In this document: piece after piece, positions 1-7,171 of the stretch
How positions within the stretch are numbered: the stretch's first letter is position 1
Layout: each line of letters opens with the position of its first letter
Origin: Shouchella xiaoxiensis
GTDB taxonomy: Bacteria > Bacillota > Bacilli > Bacillales > Bacillaceae_D
Direction: 5' to 3'
Assembly (NCBI RefSeq): GCF_016907895.1
Contig: NZ_JAFBCV010000010.1
Location: forward strand, 1 to 64,000
DNA length: 64,000 bases
Position numbers and translations under genes: made by a program
Notes under the pieces: model-generated
What the model was told of the DNA's origin: nothing
The model's database searches: none
The model's input: only the letters and a program-made list of their open reading frames with translations

Positions 1-50
1 ATCCTTTTCACCATCAAATTTCGTCATTGGGACCAATCAAAAGACCATAA

Positions 51-124
51 GAGAAAGCCTGGGTTCACAGAACCAAGGCTTTCTCGACAATCTGAAACTC
101 TTCTGTTAGAAGAGTTTCTTTTTA
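51..124 (+). terminator. Tandem hairpins ending a transcript from the left
   Basis: Two hairpins lie end to end. The first pairs 51-66 with 70-85 around a 3-base loop, with one mismatch. The second pairs AAACTCTTCT (95-104) with AGAAGAGTTT (108-117) and is followed by CTTTTT, a typical rho-independent end for a plus-strand gene outside the window. Its T run faces right, so it does not obviously serve the minus-strand gene at 132. Confidence 0.7.
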
Positions 125-131
125 TCTCCCA

Positions 132-908
132 TTAAAACGAACATTCCAACACTGGCACCTTGAACGGATCGTAAAAGCCTATTTTTTCAGCTACACGTTT
201 TGAAGCTTGGTTTGCTTCGTCTGTTGTCCATCTCGCTATCACATTTCGTTTCGCGCATTGATTTAGATAAGCTGCTGCGGCATACGTTGCAAGCCCTTGT
301 CCTCGATTCGCATCAGAAAATGTCGCTATATACAGTTCATGCTCATTGCCATTAACTGAACAAGAGTAACAGACACACACAATGTCTTCATCCTGTTTCA
401 TTACATAGCCTATACCCATTTCCATAAAGTCCTCGATCGAATACCAATACTCGATGAACTCCGGATGGACAAGCGCATTCCGCGCATGAGCCGCATTCAT
501 CTTTTCTAACGAGTACCCTTTCGGAAGCCCTCGATCGGGATGCACATCAAAGCGACGTTGATACGTACAGTCGTATTCAATCGTGGCACCTTTATGTGCA
601 GCCACTTGTTCCAATACGTTCTTCCACCCCTCATGATAAAGCGATGCGGAAAACCAAGTTCCACCACAGAGCGTGAAACTATCATCTTTTAGCTGATTAA
701 AAATAAAATCCCCAAGTTCCTCCCACTTGCTCTTATCCGGGACACCACCTATAAAGAAAAAGCGTAAACCAACAGCATAAACAACGGCCATTAATGGTTC
801 ATGTGGATTATCAACGTAGATCACGCCGCGGTTCACACCATTAATGACAGCTTGCAACGTGCAGTCTGATCGCTCCTGTTCGGTTGTTAGTAAGGCTTTA
901 ACTTTCAC
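132..908 (-). CDS. GNAT family N-acetyltransferase
   Basis: A 258-residue protein of the long Bacillus GNAT type, in which a divergent N-terminal half precedes the acetyl-CoA binding half. The C-terminal part shows the pattern NRGQGLATYAAAAYLNQC (about residues 201-218), which matches the GNAT motif A loop RGxGxA, followed by ARWTTDEANQASKRVAEKIGF, the usual motif B with a conserved N and the KIGF turn. It should move an acetyl group from acetyl-CoA to an amine, but the substrate cannot be read from sequence. It lies just downstream of the broken aadK-like gene on the same strand, 22 bases away, so the two may share a transcript. The family is clear; the role is unknown. Confidence 0.85.
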   Translation of the reverse strand: MKVKALLTTEQERSDCTLQAVINGVNRGVIYVDNPHEPLMAVVYAVGLRFFFIGGVPDKSKWEELGDFIFNQLKDDSFTLCGGTWFSASLYHEGWKNVLEQVAAHKGATIEYDCTYQRRFDVHPDRGLPKGYSLEKMNAAHARNALVHPEFIEYWYSIEDFMEMGIGYVMKQDEDIVCVCYSCSVNGNEHELYIATFSDANRGQGLATYAAAAYLNQCAKRNVIARWTTDEANQASKRVAEKIGFYDPFKVPVLECSF

Positions 909-930
909 ATAATCATTTCTAGCTAGTTGT

Positions 931-1811
931 TTAATCCTCTACACCTCCATCAGCTCTTTTTGCAAGCGATGCATAACTTTCATAAATAAAAGCAGTCATT
1001 TCTTTATCATAGTCCGGATACTGATAGTTAAAGGAAGCTGCAACTTGAGAGGAATAGCTGCGAAACAATGTACAGCAGCGCTCAAACGCCATCCATGTTT
1101 CTTTAATGCCTCCGCAGTTGTAGGTCTCTAATAATTTCTGCAATTCGTCTTTATGTAACTGTTTATCTAAAAATTTTCTGTGTTTCCCTATGCTAAAAGT
1201 GAATCCTTTCTCTGCACCGATTCGCCAAGAAATCATTCTCAGCAGCTCAGGTCGAAGCAGTTGGTTCAAGTGATCAAGAGCGAAGAAGATTTCCTGTCGA
1301 TATAACCCTTTTGCCACATAAGATGCAAGACACCAAAATTCATTGCAACAATCGTCAAACATGCGGGAACTAGGCTTCATGAGCCAATACGCTTGGTCCG
1401 TCGGCTCGATTGCATCATGTATTCGCTGGTCTTTATCGCACAGTAGCTCGACTAATCCATCTGATTGATCGAAATAATTATGTAGATCTTCCAACGGATA
1501 AAGCGTGAGATCCATTTTTATCCCGTCATCAAAATAGATCAGATAGCTGAACCCATTTCCAATTTCTGCAGGATAAAGCTCCATTGCCTCAGGCTTTTGC
1601 ATCATCTTCTTTTTCCAAAGTGATCTAACCAGCTCTCATCGCCCTTGTAAACCTCCATATCCGTTACAAAAAAAGAGAGGTCATAGTCTTGAAACCAATC
1701 TCTCTCAATCTGTTTATTCGTTCGAGAACCTTCTACTACCGCTACCCGTATGAGATCCTCACTCTTTATAAACTCGTCCACACATGCCATCATCTGTCTT
1801 TCCGTCCGCAT
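931..1811 (-). pseudogene. aadK: Aminoglycoside 6-adenylyltransferase (AadK type), frameshifted
   Basis: The N-terminal part (1602-1811) holds the nucleotidyltransferase signature VVEGSRTNKQ followed by QDYDLSFFVTD. The C-terminal part (931-1605) continues with MMQKPEAMELYPAEIGN and DDCCNEFWCLASYVAKGL, as in AadK-type enzymes that adenylylate streptomycin. The two parts are in different frames: after FGKR the first reads R-stop, and MMQKPE resumes one frame over, about 1605-1620. One extra base, for example AAG for AG, would restore a single reading frame of about 290 residues. The ATG at 1811 is preferred over upstream starts because AGGAGG lies just before it. Inference: inactive, or an indel error in an A/G-rich stretch. 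The left part still carries the active-site Asp motif. Confidence 0.85.
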
Positions 1812-1852
1812 AAGAACCTCCTGTAAGTGACATTTCTTTTTTCTTTCTAAAT

Positions 1853-1882
1853 AAAAAAACGAACCACATTCGGTTCGTTTTT
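1853..1882 (-). terminator. Terminator of the rap-phr operon
   Basis: AACGAACC (about 1858-1865) pairs with GGTTCGTT (1872-1879) around a 6-base loop. The minus-strand product ends in a run of U from the A run at 1853-1859. It sits 10 bases after the small phr-like gene and before the aadK-like pseudogene, so it closes the rap-phr unit. The T run on the plus side makes it potentially bidirectional. Confidence 0.8.
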
Positions 1883-1891
1883 CACGCTTCA

Positions 1892-2002
1892 TCATCCGCT
1901 AATATCAATCTTATCTCCCTGTGGTGTGATGACATCCCCAGATGTACCGGATGAGACAAACACAAAACCTAGAACGACCATGACTGCAAGAAACCGTTTC
2001 AC
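1892..2002 (-). CDS. Phr-like exported signalling peptide precursor
   Basis: A 36-residue gene with a GTG start at 2002 that overlaps the stop of the rap gene by 4 bases (GTGA). The product begins MKRF, has a hydrophobic stretch LAVMVVLGFVFVSS like a signal peptide, and ends with the polar tail GDVITPQGDKIDISG. Size, position, overlap and secretion signal match Phr precursors, which in Bacillus are exported, trimmed to 5-6 residues and re-imported by Opp to inhibit the partner Rap. The C-terminal residues do not look like the familiar B. subtilis pentapeptides (basic residue second, T last), so the mature form is unknown. Translation is probably coupled to rap. Function is inferred from position and architecture. 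Confidence 0.75.
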   Translation of the reverse strand: MKRFLAVMVVLGFVFVSSGTSGDVITPQGDKIDISG

Positions 2003-3066
2003 TCTTGATCCCTCCCTAGCATGTTAGGATTGATACGCGTCTTATAGGCAAAAGACATGTACTTCAACGCTAACTCGAATTGTCCTTTTTCCCTTAAAGC
2101 GTGAGAAACTTCCTCCGCAACAAACGAAGCGGGACACTCTAATTTTACTAGATTTTGTAAGCAAAGATCAATGTTTTTTTCAGAGAATTCAACAAAAAGA
2201 TAATGAATAATGTCTAATCGTAGCTGATACTCGTGCATATTGTAGCGAATGACGTCCGCTTCTGCTTCTTTAAAGAGGCTTTTGGCTTCGCTCGCTTGCA
2301 GGCGGTATAAGACGCTGACAAGATTCACTTTAATTTTTACGCCAAAAATACTGTTCATAATCTCTGGAATTGCGAGTGCTTTATAGAAATAGACGCGGGC
2401 TTCTTCAAGCTTATCTTGAGATTCTTTGAGCAGCCCGAGCGCCCGATATGTTAAGCCAAGTGTTTGCGGGTGGATATCAGCATGCTCCAGCACTTGTGCA
2501 TAATACGCTTCTGCCTTATCGTATTGATGCAAATCTGCTTGAATTCCTCCTAACAGCAAATAACAGTTCAAGAGGCGAATAACGTAGAATTCATCTTTTT
2601 CAAAAATGGCAATTGCTTTTTCCGTATATTGTGTAGCAAGGACATGCTGGTCAATTCGGTAGTAAGAAGCCCCACACTGTTGATAAAATTCAGCTTTCTC
2701 CATTTCATTGTCAACGAGCTCAAGCACTCTTTCAGCGTCTTGGAACAAGGAGACGGCTTTTTTGTAGTGAGAATGATAGAACGCATAGCGTCCATGGTAA
2801 TAGTAATAGTAGAAATCGAGTAGATAATCAGACTGTGTTTTAGGAAGAGTATGAAACTCGCCCTTGGAAAGGTTGTCTTCCATAATGTTGTGCTTTAGAT
2901 CAAGCAGCTGGACATACCCAATGATTTTGTCGTCTTCTTCCATGTCTTTTAATTGCTGATAAACAAGCTGACGATACTCAGATGCCTTCTCAAGATCTTG
3001 CGCAATCAAATAGCCCGACCACAATGCACATAGCTCTCCAACTTCTTCTCTTGTAACCATTCCCAC
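1999..3066 (-). CDS. Rap-type TPR regulator (response-regulator aspartate phosphatase family)
   Basis: A 355-residue cytoplasmic protein built of TPR-like helical pairs, seen in segments such as YYYYYHGRYAFYHSHYKKA (about 87-105), GASYYRIDQHVLATQYTEKA and LTYRALGLLKESQDKLEEA. Length, an N-terminal three-helix region and six or so TPRs fit Rap proteins, which either dephosphorylate Spo0F or block DNA binding of regulators such as ComA. Which target this one has cannot be told; the catalytic Gln of Spo0F phosphatases could not be placed with confidence. Start ATG 3066 reads MGMVTREEV; the ATG two codons on is an alternative. A phr-like gene overlaps its stop, which strongly supports the Rap call. 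Confidence 0.85.
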   Translation of the reverse strand: MGMVTREEVGELCALWSGYLIAQDLEKASEYRQLVYQQLKDMEEDDKIIGYVQLLDLKHNIMEDNLSKGEFHTLPKTQSDYLLDFYYYYYHGRYAFYHSHYKKAVSLFQDAERVLELVDNEMEKAEFYQQCGASYYRIDQHVLATQYTEKAIAIFEKDEFYVIRLLNCYLLLGGIQADLHQYDKAEAYYAQVLEHADIHPQTLGLTYRALGLLKESQDKLEEARVYFYKALAIPEIMNSIFGVKIKVNLVSVLYRLQASEAKSLFKEAEADVIRYNMHEYQLRLDIIHYLFVEFSEKNIDLCLQNLVKLECPASFVAEEVSHALREKGQFELALKYMSFAYKTRINPNMLGRDQE

Positions 3067-3284
3067 AGCGCTATCTCCTTTTCTAGTTACTCTTTTTTCT
3101 TATTTTATTTGAATAGACGCTAGCTTGTACACCTGTATTTCTTATTTCCCAACAAAAATGCCGAATGATTTTGACTTTTGTTCCTCCTTACACCTCTTTT
3201 CGGTCAAATTCACTTCTACTTATAGCGACATATGTTCGTTTTTCAATCACCTCCCCTCTTTTTTCTAAATGATCAAAATAAATA

Positions 3285-3314
3285 TTGAAAACGATTCTCA
3301 TTATCAAATATAAT
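3285..3314 (+). promoter_or_regulatory. Sigma-A promoter with embedded Fur box
   Basis: TTGAAA (3285-3290), an 18-base spacer and TATAAT (3309-3314) form a good sigma-A promoter 31 bases ahead of the next start codon. The spacer contains a Fur-like 7-1-7 element at 3286-3306 (TGAAAAC..TCATTATCA), close to the Bacillus consensus TGATAAT-N-ATTATCA. A Fur dimer bound here would block RNA polymerase when iron is plentiful. Confidence 0.8.
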
Positions 3315-3345
3315 GATAGAAATGGCTTAAGAGGAGTGCGGTGTA

Positions 3346-4401
3346 ATGACGAACACATTAGAGTTGTATGATTTGACTATTGTTGGTGGAGGACCTGCTG
3401 GTTTGTTTGCCACTTTTTATAGCGGAATGCGTGATATGAAAACGAAACTGATTGAAGCTCAAGCCTATTTAGGAGGCAGATTAAACAGCTATCCTAAGAA
3501 AATGATATGGGATGTTGGCGGGCTTTTACCTACTAGGGCCGATCAATTAATTGAATCACTCGTTGCACAAGCCGAAACGTTTCAGCCAACAATCGTACTC
3601 AATCAGCAAATCGAACAGCTAGAGCGCTGTCCCGATGGGCATTTAATCGTTACATCGCATACAGGTGAAAGACACTACACGCGTACCTTACTCCTTAGCG
3701 TCGGTTACGGCGTAATCAAGTTTTCAAAACTAGATCTCGCTGATGTTGAGAAATACGAAGTGACCAATCTTCATTATTCTGTCACGGACCTAGAGCAGTT
3801 TCGCCAAAAACGTGTGCTGATCTCAGGTGGCGGCAATTCTGCCGTTGACTGGGCCAATGAACTTGAACCCATTGCTAAAGCAGTCACCGTTGTTCACCGC
3901 AGAGACCAATTTGCTGGACATGAAAAAAGCGTGAAGAAAATGAATCAATCCACCATAAAAATAAAAACACCCTATATCATCCGCAAAGTAAACGGAACGC
4001 AAACGCATATTCAAACAGCTGAAATTACGAAGCTTAATGAGGACGGAGAATCACTTGACACAACCGAAAACCTCCCCGTTGATGCGATTATCGTCAACCA
4101 CGGCTTGCAAAGTGATTTAGGTCAGCTCAAACAGTGGGGTCTTGAGATGGATGAACGCCACATCCTCGTCAATGATAAGCTAGAAACGACGATCGACGGT
4201 GTTTATGCGGCTGGGGACACGGCCAAGTTTTCCAACAAAATTAATTTGCTGGCCGGCGCCTTCACCGATGCTGCCGTAGCCGTCAACCACGCGAAAACGT
4301 ACATCAAGCCTGAGGCGAAAAATGATATTTTCATCTCCTCTCACAATGCCATTTTCACCGAAAAAAACCGTGCACTTGGTGTGCCGGAGGAAGATTTATA
4401 A
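3346..4401 (+). CDS. Ferredoxin--NADP reductase, YcgT/YumC type (FAD flavoprotein)
   Basis: A 351-residue flavoprotein of the thioredoxin-reductase-like ferredoxin-NADP+ reductase family. The FAD-binding GGGPAG is at about residues 14-19, the NADPH-binding GGGNSA at about 161-166, and the C-terminal FAD motif YAAGDTA at about 286-292. The CxxC redox pair of true thioredoxin reductases is absent, which separates it from TrxB. Such enzymes pass electrons from NADPH to ferredoxin or flavodoxin. The Fur box in its promoter fits the Fur-regulated B. subtilis YcgT and suggests a role when iron is short, for instance supplying electrons for ferric siderophore reduction. The start has a GAGGAG site (3331-3336). 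Confidence 0.9.
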   Translation: MTNTLELYDLTIVGGGPAGLFATFYSGMRDMKTKLIEAQAYLGGRLNSYPKKMIWDVGGLLPTRADQLIESLVAQAETFQPTIVLNQQIEQLERCPDGHLIVTSHTGERHYTRTLLLSVGYGVIKFSKLDLADVEKYEVTNLHYSVTDLEQFRQKRVLISGGGNSAVDWANELEPIAKAVTVVHRRDQFAGHEKSVKKMNQSTIKIKTPYIIRKVNGTQTHIQTAEITKLNEDGESLDTTENLPVDAIIVNHGLQSDLGQLKQWGLEMDERHILVNDKLETTIDGVYAAGDTAKFSNKINLLAGAFTDAAVAVNHAKTYIKPEAKNDIFISSHNAIFTEKNRALGVPEEDL

Positions 4402-4402
4402 A

Positions 4403-4435
4403 AAAGGATGACTGCTGACGCAGTCATCCTTTATT
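4403..4435. terminator. Bidirectional terminator between convergent genes
   Basis: AAAGGATGACTGC (4403-4415) pairs perfectly with GCAGTCATCCTTT (4420-4432) around a TGAC loop. T-rich flanks occur on both sides, so it can end both the reductase gene (plus) and the small gene at 4424 (minus); the latter's stop lies inside the stem. Confidence 0.9.
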
Positions 4436-4687
4436 TGTGCGATAGCCAATCACATAGATATAAGCAAAATGTTGCAAAAGCTGGTGAACATTTTTATCCG
4501 AAGGCTCCATTGCCCGCATCCTCTTAACCACAGGCCACAACTCTTCCTCTGACGCATTCAACAATTCAATGACCATATAATCACTGTCCATCATATGCAT
4601 CGTCTCTTTATATGTAAAAACATAGCGACTTGTTGTTTTTAAATGAGCCTGAAAAAATGTTTCGCACTCCTCTTTATACGACACCAT
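4424..4687 (-). CDS. Small conserved-looking protein of unknown function
   Basis: An 87-residue protein with no motif that I recognise, no signal peptide and no membrane segment. It is rich in aromatic and Met residues (KTTSRYVFTYKETMHMMDSDYMVIELL) and could form a small alpha/beta fold. I chose the ATG at 4687 (MVSYKEECE) because it lies 5 bases after the AAGGAG site; ATG 4690 and GTG 4702 are too close to or overlap that site. The gene stands alone between a terminator and the divergent zinc gene. Coding is supported by the ribosome site and the dedicated terminator; function is unknown. Confidence 0.6.
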   Translation of the reverse strand: MVSYKEECETFFQAHLKTTSRYVFTYKETMHMMDSDYMVIELLNASEEELWPVVKRMRAMEPSDKNVHQLLQHFAYIYVIGYRTNKG

Positions 4688-4777
4688 CATTCTCCTTTCC
4701 ACTTAAACTACCGCTCATGAATGTAAGTGAAAGTATAAACGATTCTCTAAATGAAAAGCAAGAAAGCCATTTTCTTG

Positions 4778-4821
4778 TTGCCAGCCATTTTTATCTATGC
4801 TATAATTCGTAATCATTACGA
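4778..4821 (+). promoter_or_regulatory. Promoter with perfect Zur operator
   Basis: TTGCCA (4778-4783), 17 bases, then TATAAT (4801-4806) is a strong sigma-A promoter. TCGTAATCATTACGA (4807-4821) follows at once and is a perfect 7-1-7 palindrome matching the Bacillus Zur box. Zinc-loaded Zur here would cover the transcription start. Confidence 0.9.
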
Positions 4822-4903
4822 TTTGATTCGTTTTTTTAATTGCAGTCCTAGGAAACCACTTGCGACTGCTTTGATAACCGCTCTTTTTTTTGTCGTTTTT
4901 AAA

Positions 4904-4918
4904 TCGTAACAGTTACGA
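4904..4918 (+). promoter_or_regulatory. Second Zur-type operator
   Basis: TCGTAACAGTTACGA (4904-4918) is a second perfect 7-1-7 palindrome, 83 bases after the first and only 17 bases before the start codon, just ahead of the ribosome binding site AAGGGAGATG. It could add repression by a roadblock or by looping, or guard a second, nearer promoter that I could not define. Confidence 0.75.
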
Positions 4919-4935
4919 ACAAGGGAGATGAAAGC

Positions 4936-6306
4936 ATGAAAAAACCACTGGTTTTTACAAGTATTGCTGTTTTGTTTTTAGCAGCGTGTTCCAACTCAGA
5001 CAATTCCACTCAAGGAGATGAAAGCGATTCGGATCAGCCCCTATCGATTGTCACCTCTATCTTTCCATTGCAAGACTGGGCAAGTAAAATCGGCGGCGAG
5101 TATGTTGAAGTGACGAATCTTGTTCCCGTCGGAGCAGATGCGCATACGTATGAACCAACACCACAGGAAATGATTTCAGTTGCCGATGCGGATGCCTTTA
5201 TTTATAATGGCGCGGGAATTGAAGCCTTTGCTGACAGCGTCGTTAGCGCCGTAGAGAACGAAGGAGTAACCATCTTAGAAGCAAGTGACGGTGTTGATTT
5301 AATTGCTGACAGCCACGATCATGACCATGATCACGGGCACAGTCACGCTGAAGAGGATCATGATCACAGCCATGATGAGGAAGAGCACGACCATGATCAT
5401 AGCCATGATGAGGAGGAACATACTCACGATCACGGAACAGCTGATTTGGAAACCGCCTCCGTTCAAATTGACGGGTTAAACGATCACTATCACACTGGTG
5501 ATTCCGTACAGTTAACCGCTCAAGAGGACGAGGAAAGCGGTCATGATCACTGGCATTGGTATACACTTTCTCCAGACGAGGACCCGTCCGATTCTGATGC
5601 TTGGGAAGTCGTTCCCGACAACGGTACAAATTCGTACACAGGTACAGCCGAAGTTGACGGTCAACAAATTCAAGCTCGCTTGTTTGGGGATGATCATGAC
5701 GTCATTGCTCAGAGTGAACCGGTAACGATTAGCATTGACGATCATGATGATCATGCACACCACGGTCATTCTCACGGTGACTACGATCCTCACGTCTGGC
5801 TTGATCCTGTCTTATCGGTTGAGTTAGCTGAACAGATTAAAGACATGCTTGTTGAGTTAAAGCCTGAACAAGAAGCTTATTTTGAAGAAAACTTTCAAGA
5901 ATTAACAGCCCAGTTTGATGAACTTGATCAACGATTCCAACAATTAGCTGAAGACGCGACCATTGATACGTTTATTGTATCTCACGCAGGCTACGGTTAC
6001 TGGGAAGCACGCTACGGCATTAATCAAATTGGTATTGCCGGGATCTCTCCAACAAACGAACCGTCACAAGCTCAGCTTGTCAACACAATCGAGCAAGCAG
6101 AGCAGCTGGGCTTGGAACATGTCCTGTTCGAACCAAACATAACGCCATCCGTTGCGCAAACGGTTCAGCAGCACCTAGGTGCTGAAGCACTGACGATTCA
6201 TCCGCTTGAAGCATTAACCGAGGAAGATGTTGAAGCAGGAGCCGACTATTTCTCCTTGATGAATGAAAATATTGATACGCTGCGGACCGTTTTGGCAGCT
6301 GAGTAA
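4936..6306 (+). CDS. znuA: Zinc ABC transporter substrate-binding lipoprotein with inserted repeat domain
   Basis: A 456-residue cluster-9 metal-binding lipoprotein (ZnuA/AdcA type). A signal peptide ends in LAAC at Cys18. Expected ligands are visible: H70 (ADAHTYEP), the His in DPHVWLDP (about 286), and the His in IVSHAGYGYW (about 351). The acidic His-rich loop usual for zinc binders is split in two (126-167 and 269-281), and between them sits an extra domain of about 95 residues (172-267) with the core HWHWYTLSPDE and YTGTAEVDGQQIQARL. I know a similar repeat from actinobacterial surface proteins linked to zinc ABC loci. No permease or ATPase gene lies nearby, so it must partner with a transporter elsewhere. 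Two Zur boxes control it. Confidence 0.92.
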   Translation: MKKPLVFTSIAVLFLAACSNSDNSTQGDESDSDQPLSIVTSIFPLQDWASKIGGEYVEVTNLVPVGADAHTYEPTPQEMISVADADAFIYNGAGIEAFADSVVSAVENEGVTILEASDGVDLIADSHDHDHDHGHSHAEEDHDHSHDEEEHDHDHSHDEEEHTHDHGTADLETASVQIDGLNDHYHTGDSVQLTAQEDEESGHDHWHWYTLSPDEDPSDSDAWEVVPDNGTNSYTGTAEVDGQQIQARLFGDDHDVIAQSEPVTISIDDHDDHAHHGHSHGDYDPHVWLDPVLSVELAEQIKDMLVELKPEQEAYFEENFQELTAQFDELDQRFQQLAEDATIDTFIVSHAGYGYWEARYGINQIGIAGISPTNEPSQAQLVNTIEQAEQLGLEHVLFEPNITPSVAQTVQQHLGAEALTIHPLEALTEEDVEAGADYFSLMNENIDTLRTVLAAE

Positions 6307-6319
6307 AGAGCTAACAAAT

Positions 6320-6352
6320 AAACCAACATCTTATTAAAAGATGTTGGTTTAC
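6320..6352. terminator. Bidirectional terminator after the zinc-binding gene
   Basis: AAACCAACATCTT (6320-6332) pairs with AAGATGTTGGTTT (6338-6350) around ATTAA. It ends the zinc lipoprotein gene; the stop codon of the small minus-strand gene at 6349 touches its right edge. Confidence 0.9.
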
Positions 6353-6495
6353 TTACTTAATAAGATTTGTTCCAATTCCTCTATTTCTCTGTCTACAAAT
6401 TGAGCAAGCTCGGATTCGTCATTAGCACGTTTTTTTCTCATCGCCTTTAGAAAGGCTAAGTCTCGTTCAAACAACATTCGCTCGCTTGAATTCAC
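6349..6495 (-). CDS. Small charged protein, unknown
   Basis: A 48-residue gene with a GTG start at 6495, preceded by GGAGGG at good distance. The product (MNSSERMLFERDL... ending EIEELEQILLSK) is highly charged, predicted helical, and has no Cys or membrane segment. Its size and helix pattern recall short sporulation regulators of the Spo0E type, but the SQELD signature is missing, so I do not assign it. It shares the terminator with the zinc-binding gene. Confidence 0.55.
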   Translation of the reverse strand: MNSSERMLFERDLAFLKAMRKKRANDESELAQFVDREIEELEQILLSK

Positions 6496-6652
6496 CGAGA
6501 GTCCCTCCACCCTATGTGCATCGCTTTCTCTCTCATATTGTATTCCTACATGTCCCTATATCGTGCCTGTCCAAGTTACTCAAAATGAATCATATTTCCA
6601 ACCGCTTCCGCTTAAACTAAACAGTATGCTTTAAACCAATTGGGGGGTCTTA

Positions 6653-6823
6653 ATGTATAAAATTATTCGAACCGTTAACAACCAGATTATGACGTATTGC
6701 CGTTCTACTGCGAAAGAAGAGATTTTTACAACGAGAGAGAGCGCCGAAATGACGGTTTTTAAGCTCAATGCCCTACAATCAGAGCTCAGCCCTCGCTGGA
6801 AAATTGAGGTTCTGGAGACTTAA
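6653..6823 (+). CDS. Small protein, unknown
   Basis: A 56-residue gene with ATG 6653 and a G-rich site (GGGGGG, 6642-6647) 5 bases upstream. The product begins MYKIIRTVNNQIMTYCRSTAKEE and ends RWKIEVLET; it is mixed in charge with no signal peptide or known motif. It is followed by a GC-rich repeat and then a terminator at 7040. Coding rests on the ribosome site and residue composition only. Confidence 0.45.
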   Translation: MYKIIRTVNNQIMTYCRSTAKEEIFTTRESAEMTVFKLNALQSELSPRWKIEVLET

Positions 6824-6894
6824 TGAGAGAAGGCTGGGTCTTAACGAAAAGCAGAAGTTGAAAAGACGAATAATCTATCATATGCTGAGTAGCA

Positions 6895-7018
6895 CCGCTA
6901 CAGGAGAATGCTTCGCATTCCGGGGGCACTGCCTCAGCCACCTCCGTGGAAAACCACCACTTCGGATTCTTCAGACACGTGCTGTCCCGCAGGAGTCTTC
7001 GGATTCTCCTTCCGCTCA
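6895..7018 (-). repeat. Bacillaceae-type GC-rich intergenic repeat, copy 1
   Basis: On the minus strand this stretch reads GACTCCTGCGGGACAGC, then GGAGGTGGCTGAGGC, then CCGGAATGCGAAGCATTC. These blocks resemble an intergenic element of about 100-130 bases that I know from many Bacillus-related genomes (motifs GACTCCTGCGGGA, GAGGAGGCTCA, GCGGAAAGCGA). It encodes no convincing protein on either strand. A diverged copy in the opposite orientation is at about 24993-25100. Confidence 0.6.
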
Positions 7019-7039
7019 TTTATGAGGAAAAATACGATT

Positions 7040-7076
7040 AGACGACTGATTCCAATGAAATTCAGTCGTCTTTTTA
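7040..7076 (+). terminator. Terminator after the small gene and repeat
   Basis: AGACGACTGA (7040-7049) pairs with TCAGTCGTCT (7062-7071) around a 12-base loop and is followed by TTTTACT. It would end plus-strand transcription coming through the 6653 gene and the repeat. No other gene lies between here and 7172. Confidence 0.75.
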
Positions 7077-7171
7077 CTCTGTTCATTTATATTTGTCCAA
7101 TTTTTTTGCATAAAAAAGACTCCTTCTTTTGCTTTTTCCGTCTATGATTATAAAAAGGAAGGAGTGAGGAT

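Noticed and set aside
3225-3238. GCGACATATGTTCG, near the LexA box consensus of Bacillus (CGAACATATGTTCG)
   Set aside because: Three of the first positions mismatch and no SOS-type gene is next to it, so chance is likely.
5310-5420. Short DNA repeats within the zinc gene
   Set aside because: They encode HDHDHSH repeats; the periodicity is explained by the protein and not by a CRISPR or mobile element.
5243-5629. Minus-strand reading frame of 128 codons antisense to the His-rich part of the zinc lipoprotein
   Set aside because: It is a by-product of the biased His codons on the plus strand; no ribosome site, and composition is unlike a protein.
6768-7025. Overlapping frames of about 80 codons on both strands across the first repeat
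   Set aside because: They run through a repeat element and show no ribosome site; the repeat explains the open frames.
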